Positions 54,907 to 64,000 of a stretch of 64,000 bases of DNA are shown one piece after another (position 1 is the first letter of the stretch; each line of letters starts with the position of its first letter). This DNA comes from an uncultured Nitrosospira sp. (lineage in GTDB: Bacteria > Nitrospirota > Nitrospiria > Nitrospirales > Nitrospiraceae), in NCBI GenBank assembly GCA_900696515.1, contig CAADGK010000079.1, forward strand, positions 18,307 through 82,306, given 5' to 3'. A program made the position numbers and the translations under genes. Below the pieces are notes generated by a model, which was not told the DNA's origin, made no database searches, and was given only the letters and a program-made list of their open reading frames with translations.

Positions 54907-56115
54907 ATGGGGGTACAAGTTTCGCCAGGCAGAAGAATGACGTTCTATGTTGTGATGGCTCTCGTCAGCTTCCTGGTGATTGAGGCAGGTTTTCGAGCGG
55001 TGCTCGCCTTCCGTGTAGGGCCCAGTGTGCTTTACTATGGCACGAGCTTCCAGCGACAGAACGTTCCTACCGTCACGGATAATCACACGGTCATGAAGCA
55101 CGGGAATCTTCAACAGGGATACACGAAGTTCTTTCCGCATGAATTGAAGGTCGACCATGACCCAGTGACGAACGAAACCTTTACGGTTTCTATCAATTCG
55201 CGTGGGTTCCGCGGTAAAGAAATTGACGAACCCAAGAAACCAGGAGTCACGCGCATTGTCACGCTCGGGTCCTCGTCTACGTTCGGCTACTATGACCGCG
55301 ACAATGAAACCTATCCCTACTATCTTGAACAAAAACTCAACACGGGTCCGGCAGCAGCTGGCAAATTTGAAGTCATCAATCTCGGTATTCCTCACCTTCA
55401 CTCGGAGGAGATCCTTGCTCTCTTCTATGCGGAGGCGATTCCGTTGCACCCGGATGTGGTTACCTTTTATGAGGGGGTCAACGATGCGGCTAGAGGAAAC
55501 CCCACTATAAAGGGGAACGACAGCAAGAACTCCACCCAGGGACAGAAACAGTCGGTGATCGCGCCGTTGCAGGCAGGGTATGGGATGGTGCGTGAACATT
55601 TCGTGACGGTCGCGTTTATCGACAGCATTCGTCAGAACATGATCGCCGAGCCAACGTTCAACCGCCAACAGGTTGAACGGCACATGACGGGCACCAGCGA
55701 ACATTTCATGGTGAATCTTGACGAGCTGTATCGTGAATGTCAGCGACGCGGAATCATTTTTGTGGCTCTTAAGCAGCAGGCGAAGTCTCACATGGTCAAA
55801 GAAGCGGATATGAAGGGCGTGACATATGCTCAAGAAGTTCAAATGATAAAAGACAAACTGGAAAAAGAAGGTGCAATCAAGGCGAGGGAACTCCACCTCC
55901 TAACACACGGTGTGCTCACGACCGATTTCGAGCGGTGGGCGGTTTCCAACCATGTGCCGTTTGTGAATATTCAGAAGGTACTTGATCAAGATAGAGATGT
56001 CCTGATGAGTTGGGTGCATCTGAGCCCTCGAGGTAATCGTATGATCGCAGATGCCTTGGCTGAGGAGATCGTACAACTGGTCGATCGTCACACGGTGCGG
56101 CGATCGGAGTCCTGA
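54907..56115 (+). CDS. Second SGNH-hydrolase-like protein, membrane-anchored
   Basis: A 402-residue protein with one N-terminal membrane span (TFYVVMALVSFLVIEAGFRA). The SGNH blocks are TLGSSSTFGYYDRD, NLGIPHLHSEEILAL, YEGVNDA and WVHLSPRGNRMIADAL. The start at 54907 has AGGAGA upstream; a GTG two codons earlier is possible. It lies 180 bases after the related gene, so the two may act on the same exported glycan or lipid. The exact reaction is unknown. Confidence 0.8.
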   Translation: MGVQVSPGRRMTFYVVMALVSFLVIEAGFRAVLAFRVGPSVLYYGTSFQRQNVPTVTDNHTVMKHGNLQQGYTKFFPHELKVDHDPVTNETFTVSINSRGFRGKEIDEPKKPGVTRIVTLGSSSTFGYYDRDNETYPYYLEQKLNTGPAAAGKFEVINLGIPHLHSEEILALFYAEAIPLHPDVVTFYEGVNDAARGNPTIKGNDSKNSTQGQKQSVIAPLQAGYGMVREHFVTVAFIDSIRQNMIAEPTFNRQQVERHMTGTSEHFMVNLDELYRECQRRGIIFVALKQQAKSHMVKEADMKGVTYAQEVQMIKDKLEKEGAIKARELHLLTHGVLTTDFERWAVSNHVPFVNIQKVLDQDRDVLMSWVHLSPRGNRMIADALAEEIVQLVDRHTVRRSES

Positions 56116-56307
56116 ACTCAACAAGACGGGTCGATCGGTTCCTAAGAGGTTCTTTGCAGGCATTGAAGAGGTCTGACGCAGTGTCCCTTCTAGGGGCTCC
56201 ATGGAGACGAGCTGCCAGAACGAGAAGGGCATGAGTTGTTCCTGAATTTGTCAGCCACTGACCGGATGATCTCAGAAAGTCATAGGAAAGTAATGTGTGG
56301 TGGATGA

Positions 56308-56973
56308 TCAGATTCGTCCTGCCAGCACAGCCTTCGTGGTCTTGAAATGCAGTTTCGCCACTAAGCCCAGTCGTTCTTGGCCATGCTTTTTGATAACCAT
56401 CTTGGCTGCGAGTTCGACCGCTGGTGACGCACCCTTGGGCAGGGTGGTGCCGACTTCGCTCGACAGTCGTTTCAGGCGAATGAGGAACTCTGCGCGGGCC
56501 AGGATCGATGCCGCAGCCACGGCCAGGTCAGATTCGGCTTTTGGCCGTTGTTCCAATACGATCTTCTGTCCCTTCTCTTGCAGCGCATTGAGAATCAGCT
56601 TTTCATCCCCGAACTGATCGGAGATGGCTCGCTCACAGGTGATGCCTCGTTCCAGCAGAGTCTCCAGCGCCTTCGCATGGCCCCAGGCGAGGAGCCGGTT
56701 CAGGTTTTTGATCTTGGCGTAGAGTTCGTTGTACTTCTGGGGGCCGATAGCGATGACGCTGTGCGGGCAAATGGTCTTGATGTCGATCGCCATCTCCAGC
56801 ACTCGTCCATCGGAGATCTTCTTGCTATCCCGCACTTTCATGAGCCGCAGCTCCCCTTGCGTGGTCGCATCCACAAACACGGCGGCGATCACGAGCGGGC
56901 CGAAGTAGTCCCCCTTCCCCGATTCGTCGATGCCGATGCGTTCGATTCGGTTACGGGAATGAGGCTCGCTCAT
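56308..56973 (-). CDS. rnhC: Ribonuclease HIII, catalytic core
   Basis: A 221-residue enzyme that cuts RNA in RNA:DNA hybrids. The HIII signature GIDESGKGDYFGPLVIAAV carries the first Asp-Glu pair; further acidic residues are in KVRDSKKISD and ISDQFGDEK. The first residues reach the catalytic fold at once, so the TBP-like N-terminal domain of about 80 residues in standard HIII is missing. That domain helps substrate binding, so this enzyme may bind differently. Confidence 0.88.
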   Translation of the reverse strand: MSEPHSRNRIERIGIDESGKGDYFGPLVIAAVFVDATTQGELRLMKVRDSKKISDGRVLEMAIDIKTICPHSVIAIGPQKYNELYAKIKNLNRLLAWGHAKALETLLERGITCERAISDQFGDEKLILNALQEKGQKIVLEQRPKAESDLAVAAASILARAEFLIRLKRLSSEVGTTLPKGASPAVELAAKMVIKKHGQERLGLVAKLHFKTTKAVLAGRI

Positions 56974-57088
56974 GATGATCTTCTACGCTAGCTGGAAATC
57001 TTGTTTGGGGGACGGTAATCTATCAAGCGAATCCATGTTGGTCAATCTTGCCTCGATCGTGTCCGGAGTATTTCCTGGAGGAATAAAC

Positions 57089-57955
57089 ATGCGGGCTCAG
57101 CGATTTACCCGTGCCGTGACGATCTGTTGTTTGATCGCAGGAGGGGTCGGCTTAGTGGGGTGTGAGACCAATCCCTATACTGGGCGAAGGCAGCTGTTGA
57201 TGACCTCGGTTAGTCAAGAAATGCAGATGGGGGCCCAGGCCTACAATCAGGTGAGGAGTGATCCCAAGATGAGACTCTCACAGGATCCGCGCGAGATTGA
57301 ACCAGTCAAGCGGGTGGCCGCTCGCATTGTTGAAGCGGCCAAACGCTCGAAGTATGCGCAGATGGCGCAACAGTTTCAGTGGGAAGTGACGGTAATCAAA
57401 GACGATAAGACCGCCAATGCCTTTGCTCTCCCCGGCGGGAAGATGGCGGTCTACACCGGCATCTTTCCGATGGCGAAGACGGAGGCTGGGTTGGCGGCAG
57501 TCATGGGTCATGAAGTGGTGCATGCCCTGGCCCGCCATGGTGCGGAGCGGATGAGCCAGGGGCAAGCAGCGAATGTTGGCATGCAGGTCCTAGGGGCAGC
57601 CATTGGGATTGGGACTAAGAATCCCGCACTTGGCCAGGCAGCGATGGGGGCGCTGGGTGTTGGCGCGCAGGTGGGTGTGTTGCTGCCGTTCAGCCGGAAA
57701 CATGAATCAGAAGCAGACTATATCGGCATTCTTCTTGCGGCCGATGCCGGGTATGATCCACGCGAATCCGTTGCACTCTGGGAACGAATGGGACAGGCAT
57801 CGGGCGGCGGGGGACAGAGTGAATTCTTGTCGACCCACCCGAGCCATGACACCAGAATTGAGCAATTGAAAGAGTGGATGCCCGAGGCCATGGACATCTA
57901 TCAGAAGCGAACGCCCATGCCGACGACTCCACTTCCGGAAGTTGGCGGTAGGTAA
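57089..57955 (+). CDS. M48-family metalloprotease lipoprotein
   Basis: A 288-residue protein. The lipobox is in GGVGLVGCETNPYTGRRQLL. The zinc site is GHEVVHALARH and the third ligand Glu is in KHESEADYIG. The family includes BepA/LoiP-like enzymes that watch over outer-membrane assembly. The start has GGAGGAATAAAC before the ATG. It lies upstream of the RNase P RNA gene. Confidence 0.92.
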   Translation: MRAQRFTRAVTICCLIAGGVGLVGCETNPYTGRRQLLMTSVSQEMQMGAQAYNQVRSDPKMRLSQDPREIEPVKRVAARIVEAAKRSKYAQMAQQFQWEVTVIKDDKTANAFALPGGKMAVYTGIFPMAKTEAGLAAVMGHEVVHALARHGAERMSQGQAANVGMQVLGAAIGIGTKNPALGQAAMGALGVGAQVGVLLPFSRKHESEADYIGILLAADAGYDPRESVALWERMGQASGGGGQSEFLSTHPSHDTRIEQLKEWMPEAMDIYQKRTPMPTTPLPEVGGR

Positions 57956-58025
57956 AGCCATTGTTGTTTATTACTGGCAGTGTGTTGGCTTGTGACTGAC
58001 CGGCGCCATTCTTTATACTAGCTGG

Positions 58026-58460
58026 GCGTGGGTGGAAGGCTGGATGGTTGCTCGGGGCTTCGGCACCGAGAGGAAAGTCCGGACTCCATGGGCAGGGCGC
58101 TGGGTAACTCCCAGGCGGAGCAATCCGACACCAGCACCACAGAAAACAAACCGCCGATGGCCAAGGCAACGGGATCCCATCTGGTTGCTACGGATCAGGT
58201 AAGGGTGAAACGGTGGGGTAAGAGCCCACCGCGGGGATGGTGACATCACCGGCACGGTAAGCGTCGCCCGGTGCAAGGCCAAATAGGAAGACAGGTCCCG
58301 TGCTCCTTACGGACTGCGGGACGCCGACTGCCCGGTCGAGGTCTTCGGGTAGGTCGCTTGAGGTTCGAGGTAACTCGAATCCCAGAGAAATGATCATCCA
58401 TGCAAAGGGGGGAGACTTCTTTGCGGGACAGAATCCGGCTTATAGGCCCTCCATCTACGC
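58026..58460 (+). ncRNA. rnpB: RNase P RNA, bacterial type A
   Basis: The conserved elements appear in order: GAGGAAAGTCCGG at 58069, GGGCAGGGCGCTGGGTAAC, ACAGAAAAC at 58140, GGTAAGGGTGAAACGGTG near 58198, GTAAGAGCCCACCG, and the 3' block CAGAATCCGGCTTATAGGCCC. The ends (GCGTGGGTGGA and TCCATCTACGC) can pair as helix P1. This RNA processes the 5' ends of tRNA precursors. Confidence 0.95.
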
Positions 58461-58692
58461 ACTTTATTCAACGAGAGTCTTTCTGAGCCGTCGACACATT
58501 GTTCTGTGCGGTCGCTGGGTGCCCACAGGGCTATATTGACGCTCCTATGCGGGAATGCTAGGATCAGAAATCTTTCCCCTTGATTTCAAACACATTTGTG
58601 CACGATGATGCGTGCTTCCGCGAGGGGTGCTGTTGTCAGGTCTCACGATCGATCGGAGGCCTTATGCACGTGCGGTCGGAGGGAGGAGTGTC

Positions 58693-60468
58693 ATGAAACT
58701 CACCGGTGCTGAAATCTTCATCGAATGCCTGAAGCGGGAAGGGGTGAAAACGCTGTTCGCACTTCCCGGCGGAGTCGTGTTGAAGATTTTCGATACGCTT
58801 CATCAGCAGAAAGATATTGAAGTGATCTTGACGCGTCATGAGCAGGGTGCGGGGCATATGGCCGAAGGCTATGCCAAGGCGACAGGGAAAGCGGGCGTCT
58901 GCCTGGTGACCTCCGGCCCGGGGATGACCAATGTCATCACGGCATTGGCCGATGCCTATATGGATTCGGTACCGGTCGTGTGTTTTAGCGGTCAGGTCCC
59001 GACGAGCTTGATCGGGAATGATGCCTTTCAAGAAGCCGACAATATCGGGCTGAGCCGACCTTGCACGAAATATAACTTCCTTGTGAAAGACGTGAACGAT
59101 TTGGCGGCTACCATTAAAGAGGCGTTTTATATCGCGACGACCGGCCGACCGGGTCCGGTCCTGGTCGATATCCCGAAAGATGTCTCGATGGCCAAAGCCG
59201 ACTTTACCTATCCGAATTCGGTCTCGATCCGCGGGTACAACCCGACTGTCGAGGGGAATAAGTGGCAGATTAAGCAGGCGGCCGAAGCCATTATGAAGGC
59301 CAAGAAGCCGATTCTCTATGTCGGCGGTGGGGTCGTGTTTTCAGGCGCATCGCAAGAGCTCCTTGAATTGGCTGAGATGACGCAGATCCCGGTCGACATG
59401 ACTTTGATGGGGCTTGGTGCCTTCCCTGGGGAACATCCATTGTCCATGGGGATGCTGGGGATGCATGGGACCTATCAAGCCAACATGGCGATGCATTATT
59501 CCGATTTGGTGATTGCCATCGGGGCACGGTTTGATGATCGGGTGACGGGGAAGGTGTCGGAGTTCTGCCCCCACGCGAAGGTGATTCATGTCGATATCGA
59601 CCCGACGTCGATCCGCAAAAACATCCATGTCGATATCCCGATTGTCGGCGACTGCCGGACCGTGCTTCGCGAGCTGAATCAGATTCTTCGTGCGACGGTC
59701 AACGGCGAACAGAAGGACCTTCGGAAACCATGGTGGGATCAGATCCGAGAGTGGCAACAGGCTCATCCTTTGACGTATCACCAGGAGAAGGATGGGCCGG
59801 TCAAGCCGCAACAAGTCGTTAAGCGGTTGTATGAGTTGACGAAAGACCGGGATCCGATCGTCGCTACCGATGTCGGGCAACACCAAATGTGGGCGGCGCA
59901 ATATTTCAAGCTGGCGAAACCCAACCGGTGGCTGACCTCAGGCGGGCTGGGGACGATGGGCTTCGGATTCCCCGCGGCAATGGGAGCACAAGCGGCTTTC
60001 CGAGATCGCCTGGTGCTCTGTATCGCAGGTGATGGCAGCATTCAGATGAACATGCAGGAAATGGCGACGGCGGTATTGAGCAAACTGCCGGTGAAGATTA
60101 TCATCCTGAACAACGGATTCCACGGCATGGTTCGGCAATGGCAGGATCTATTTTATGAAGGGCGCTACGCGTCGAGCAATCTTGGTACGACGCCGGATTT
60201 CGTCAAGTTGGCTGAGGCCTATGGGGCGGTGGGGCTGAGGGTCAAGAAGGTCGGTGATCTCGATGCGGTTCTGAAAGAGGCGTTGGCAACGGATAAACCC
60301 GTCATTGTGGATGTGCCGACCTATCCCTATGAGAATTGCTATCCGATGATTCCTGCCGGCGGGTGCAACCATGAGATGATTCTGGAAGATCCGCCTGAGT
60401 TGAAGATGAAACAATCCGGTGGCGCCAAAGTGACGCCGGAAGATAAGGATACAGTTCTAACGGCATAG
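58693..60468 (+). CDS. ilvB: Acetolactate synthase, large subunit
   Basis: A 591-residue TPP enzyme making acetolactate and acetohydroxybutyrate for Val, Ile and Leu. The catalytic Glu is in LTRHEQGAGHMAEGYA; the TPP motif is GDGSIQMNMQEMATAVLS with LNNG. The start has GGAGGAGTGTC before the ATG; the longer frame to 58612 is not needed. It heads the ilvB-ilvN-ilvC-psd-pssA run. Confidence 0.96.
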   Translation: MKLTGAEIFIECLKREGVKTLFALPGGVVLKIFDTLHQQKDIEVILTRHEQGAGHMAEGYAKATGKAGVCLVTSGPGMTNVITALADAYMDSVPVVCFSGQVPTSLIGNDAFQEADNIGLSRPCTKYNFLVKDVNDLAATIKEAFYIATTGRPGPVLVDIPKDVSMAKADFTYPNSVSIRGYNPTVEGNKWQIKQAAEAIMKAKKPILYVGGGVVFSGASQELLELAEMTQIPVDMTLMGLGAFPGEHPLSMGMLGMHGTYQANMAMHYSDLVIAIGARFDDRVTGKVSEFCPHAKVIHVDIDPTSIRKNIHVDIPIVGDCRTVLRELNQILRATVNGEQKDLRKPWWDQIREWQQAHPLTYHQEKDGPVKPQQVVKRLYELTKDRDPIVATDVGQHQMWAAQYFKLAKPNRWLTSGGLGTMGFGFPAAMGAQAAFRDRLVLCIAGDGSIQMNMQEMATAVLSKLPVKIIILNNGFHGMVRQWQDLFYEGRYASSNLGTTPDFVKLAEAYGAVGLRVKKVGDLDAVLKEALATDKPVIVDVPTYPYENCYPMIPAGGCNHEMILEDPPELKMKQSGGAKVTPEDKDTVLTA

Positions 60469-60550
60469 GAGTGAGAGCGCAGGGCGTCTCGCTGATGGCA
60501 GAAGCGGGAGACTGTCGTCGGCTCCGAGCCATAAGCTCTTTGAGTTGAGA

Positions 60551-61069
60551 ATGGAACATATTATTTCAGTAACTGTTGAAAATAAGTTTGGAGTCTTGTC
60601 CCGGGTTGCAGGGTTGTTCAGCGGGAGAGGATTCAATATTGAAAGTTTGTCGGTGGCTCCGACGCTCGATCCCTCCATGTCCCAGATGACGATTGTGACC
60701 TCGGGAGATGAGCGGATCATCGAGCAGATCGTGAAACAACTGAATAAGCTGATCGATGTGATCAAGGTGGTCGATTTAAACGAGACGGAATTCGTCTCGC
60801 GAGAAACCGCGATCATCAAGGTTCATACGAAGGATGTGGATCGAGCCGAGGCGCTGAGAATCGTCGATATCTTTCGCGCGAACGTGATCGATTCGACACC
60901 GACGACCTATACGATCGAAGTATCCGGCGATCCGAAGAAGATAGAAGCGATCATTAATTTGCTTCAGCCGCTTGGGATCAAGGAGTTGGTCCGTACCGGT
61001 CGAGTCGCTGTTGCGCGGGAGCCGGTTCGTCCTGCTGCGGTCCAAGCGAAAAAAGTCGCTCGCGAATAG
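60551..61069 (+). CDS. ilvN: Acetolactate synthase, small regulatory subunit
   Basis: A 172-residue regulatory subunit. An ACT domain fills residues 1-75 (HIISVTVENKFGVLSRVAGL then FSGRGFNIESLSV), the site where valine normally binds, and a C-terminal domain follows (KVHTKDVDRAEALRIVDIFR). I chose the ATG at 60551; a TTG two codons earlier is possible. It follows ilvB in the same operon. Also named ilvH in many genomes. Confidence 0.94.
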   Translation: MEHIISVTVENKFGVLSRVAGLFSGRGFNIESLSVAPTLDPSMSQMTIVTSGDERIIEQIVKQLNKLIDVIKVVDLNETEFVSRETAIIKVHTKDVDRAEALRIVDIFRANVIDSTPTTYTIEVSGDPKKIEAIINLLQPLGIKELVRTGRVAVAREPVRPAAVQAKKVARE

Positions 61070-61107
61070 CGGGCAACCCACAACGAACGCAAAAGTTTTT
61101 CTCCTGA

Positions 61108-62139
<1,032 letters not shown>

Positions 62140-62284
62140 AGATATTGAAACTGGCTCTCAGCTTCGTTCTCGTATCGTTCAGTGGCTCTATGGACAATGA
62201 AAGCGTACGGCTCGTTATCCACTTACTGCGGCCGCGCTGGACAGTCGGTTTGAATATCTCCTGGTGAAGAACTGAGGCAACTCC

Positions 62285-62935
62285 ATGGCGGATCGTGCAG
62301 TCGGTGTTCCCTTTGCAAAAGAAGGAATTCCCTTCATTGCGGTTCCCGCCGGCGTTACACTGTTGACGGGATTGCTGGGCTGGTCCTTCGTTGCGTTCCT
62401 CGGTGGCGTTGCAACGCTGTTTTCGGCTTGGTTTTTCAGGAACCCGGCTAGAGTGATTCCACAGGGTCCGAATCTCATCGTCGCTCCGGGCGATGGGAAA
62501 GTGATCGCCGTCGAAGAAGAATTTGAGCCAAGATATCTGAAAGAACGCGGCATTCGAGTAACGATTTTTCTGAATGTGTTCGACGTCCATATCAATCGGA
62601 TGCCCTGCGACGGGATGGTTGAAAATGTGCAGTATCAGCCCGGTCTGTTCATGGTGGCAAGTAAGCCGGAAGCCACGTTTATGAACGAGCAGAATGCACT
62701 GATGATTAAGACGCCAGAGGGGATCAAGGTCTTGTGCGTACAGGTGGCAGGGCTGATTGCCCGGCGCATCGTGTGTTGGATCGCACCGCTGGAACGAGCT
62801 GTTCGAGGTGAGCGATACGGATTGATTCGTTTTGGTTCGCGCATGGACACCTTTCTCCCCATCGGCACCACCATTCGGGTGGCGGTCGGGCAGCGGGTGA
62901 AAGGCGGGGAAACCATCCTAGGAGAGTTGCCATGA
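62285..62935 (+). CDS. psd: Phosphatidylserine decarboxylase, short form
   Basis: A 216-residue enzyme of the archaeal-like short type. Two N-terminal membrane segments are followed by NLIVAPGDGKVIAVEEE and VFDVHINRMPCDG. Self-cleavage at the Ser of RFGSR (near residue 180) gives the pyruvoyl cofactor. It makes phosphatidylethanolamine from phosphatidylserine and is coupled to pssA by a 4-base overlap (ATGA). Confidence 0.94.
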   Translation: MADRAVGVPFAKEGIPFIAVPAGVTLLTGLLGWSFVAFLGGVATLFSAWFFRNPARVIPQGPNLIVAPGDGKVIAVEEEFEPRYLKERGIRVTIFLNVFDVHINRMPCDGMVENVQYQPGLFMVASKPEATFMNEQNALMIKTPEGIKVLCVQVAGLIARRIVCWIAPLERAVRGERYGLIRFGSRMDTFLPIGTTIRVAVGQRVKGGETILGELP

Positions 62936-63738
62936 AAACAACGAGCTTTAGAAGTTCGTTTGGAAAGGAAGGGAAGCGGAGGAAGGCCGCGATGCATTTG
63001 ATCCCGAACCTCTTTACGACGGGCAACTTGTTTTGCGGGGTGTTCGCCATTCTATCGGTCTTCAATGCCAACTACCTGGAAGCCGCAATTGCGGTGTTGG
63101 TCGCCATGATCTTCGACGTCCTGGATGGAAAATCAGCTCGGTTGACCAACAGCACCAGCCAGTTCGGGTTGGAGTACGATTCGCTGTCTGATGTGGTGTC
63201 GTTTGGTGTGGCCCCAGGGATCTTGATCTATTCCTGGGCGTTAAGCGGGCATGGCACATTCGGTGTGGCTGTGATGTTTGCCTATGTGGCCATGGGAGCC
63301 GTCCGATTGGCGCGGTTCAACTCCACCGTGGCAGTGTCCGACGGTAAGTACTTTACCGGGTTGGCCATTCCCGCTGCTGCCGGGGTCGTGGCGTCCTTGG
63401 TCGTCCTGGATCATTACATCATGAAGATGGGAACGGATGTCCGGTCGATTGTCGTTCTATTGATGACGTTAGGGCTGTCGTTTCTGATGGTGAGCACGAT
63501 CAAGTATCGGAGCTTTAAGGATCTGAAGTTCAAAGGGCATCGCCAGATCACGTACTTGGTGTGGGGTATTCTGGCGCTGATGATGGTCGCCGCGTGGCCG
63601 GCCGTCATGTTATTCGTTGTGTTCGCGGGCTATGCCTTGATGGGACCGGTCGAAAAGATTGCTGGGCTGCTCATTCCGGTCTCGGGGAAACGGGCTGTCG
63701 GAAAAGTTGACCTGCCACCGGTGGAATCAAACCCATAG
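62932..63738 (+). CDS. pssA: CDP-diacylglycerol-serine O-phosphatidyltransferase
   Basis: A 268-residue membrane enzyme that makes phosphatidylserine, the substrate of psd. The CDP-alcohol motif is complete: D-VL-DG-KS-AR, then G-LEY-D-SLS-D. About six to eight hydrophobic helices follow. Translation is coupled to psd. It lies directly upstream of a T-box leader that starts a new unit. Confidence 0.95.
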   Translation: MKTTSFRSSFGKEGKRRKAAMHLIPNLFTTGNLFCGVFAILSVFNANYLEAAIAVLVAMIFDVLDGKSARLTNSTSQFGLEYDSLSDVVSFGVAPGILIYSWALSGHGTFGVAVMFAYVAMGAVRLARFNSTVAVSDGKYFTGLAIPAAAGVVASLVVLDHYIMKMGTDVRSIVVLLMTLGLSFLMVSTIKYRSFKDLKFKGHRQITYLVWGILALMMVAAWPAVMLFVVFAGYALMGPVEKIAGLLIPVSGKRAVGKVDLPPVESNP

Positions 63739-63780
63739 CGATAGGGAGGGGAGAGAAACCGACAAGGGTGTGAACGGCTA

Positions 63781-64000
63781 GGATGAGGAGTAGTAGGCGA
63801 ACTGTTTAGAAAACAGAATGTTCAGGGCCGTGATCCGGCAAGACCGCAGTGAGGATCCGGTTTCAACATTCTAGAGAGAGCTGGTGGATGGTGCAAACCA
63901 GCCTGGACGTCGCCGAACTCGCCTCTGAGCTGAGTCTCCGAACAGGAAGTAAGAGACTCCGTCTCGCCTCCGTAAGAGGCTGAAAGAAGGGTCTGAGGGG
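63781..64000 (+). promoter_or_regulatory. Leucine T-box leader, cut by the window edge
   Basis: The leader shows T-box stem I. The base GAGG (63785-63788) pairs with CCTC (63922-63925). The specifier loop has an AGTA-type 5' side (63789-63795) and GAACTCG on the 3' side, giving codon CTC (Leu) at 63918-63920. The next helix is GGCGA (63796-63800) with TCGCC (63910-63914). The AG bulge AGAGAG (63873-63878) and the distal loop GGTGGATGGTGCAAACC (63883-63899) follow the consensus. Later helices lie at 63932-63959 and 63966-63975. The T-box/antiterminator itself is beyond the edge. Uncharged tRNA-Leu would switch on the next gene, probably leuA (inference). Confidence 0.88.

Overview
The window looks like a chromosomal segment of a Nitrospira-type bacterium (phylum Nitrospirota). 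This is inferred from gene content and order: a UBact/Pup-proteasome operon with ARC, Dop, UBact, PrcB, PrcA and PafA; a multi-subunit 2-oxoacid:ferredoxin oxidoreductase of the kind used in the reductive TCA cycle; many lipoprotein and secreted hypothetical genes; and a housekeeping run rho-rpmE-prfA-prmC-murA-his-dnaG-rpoD. No rRNA gene is present to confirm the assignment.

Region 1 to about 17.5 kb is accessory and loosely packed. It holds small proteins, an RNA-binding protein, a LuxR-type response regulator, a secreted nuclease-like protein, two NUDIX paralogues (the second frameshifted), a ferredoxin, an OmpA-like coiled-coil protein, a cysteine-rich Sel1-repeat protein, lipoproteins, a DUF3574-like protein and a HIT protein. 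Two 341-bp copies of an intergenic repeat carrying DnaA-box-like sites (5270-5610 and 15636-15976) lie here and match no gene.

Region 17.6 to 26.8 kb is one co-directional run: HD-domain protein, YjbQ, HtrA protease, ARC/Mpa ATPase, Dop, UBact, PrcB, PrcA, PafA. Together these supply a ubiquitin-like tag, its deamidase and ligase, the unfoldase and the 20S core, so it is a complete tagging and degradation system.

Region 26.9 to 35.1 kb is mostly on the minus strand: a YheT-like hydrolase, tRNA-Asn, the oxidoreductase operon with a bidirectional terminator, an LPP20/TPR protein, a YciI-like protein and a DUF2203-like protein.

Region 35.5 to 51.2 kb carries transcription and translation genes (rho, rpmE, prfA, prmC), murA, and a histidine operon (hisG-hisD-hisB, a 344-bp gap, hisH, a lipoprotein gene, hisA, hisF, hisIE), then hinT, dnaG and rpoD.

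Region 51.3 to 64 kb holds a tRNA with anticodon CAU, a zinc-ribbon coiled-coil protein, a wrecked MNT/HEPN-type gene pair joined to an IS256-like transposase scrap, two SGNH-hydrolase-like membrane proteins, an RNase HIII core, an M48 metalloprotease, the RNase P RNA, and ilvB-ilvN-ilvC-psd-pssA. The window ends inside a T-box leader with a leucine specifier (CUC), so the gene just beyond the edge is probably leuA.
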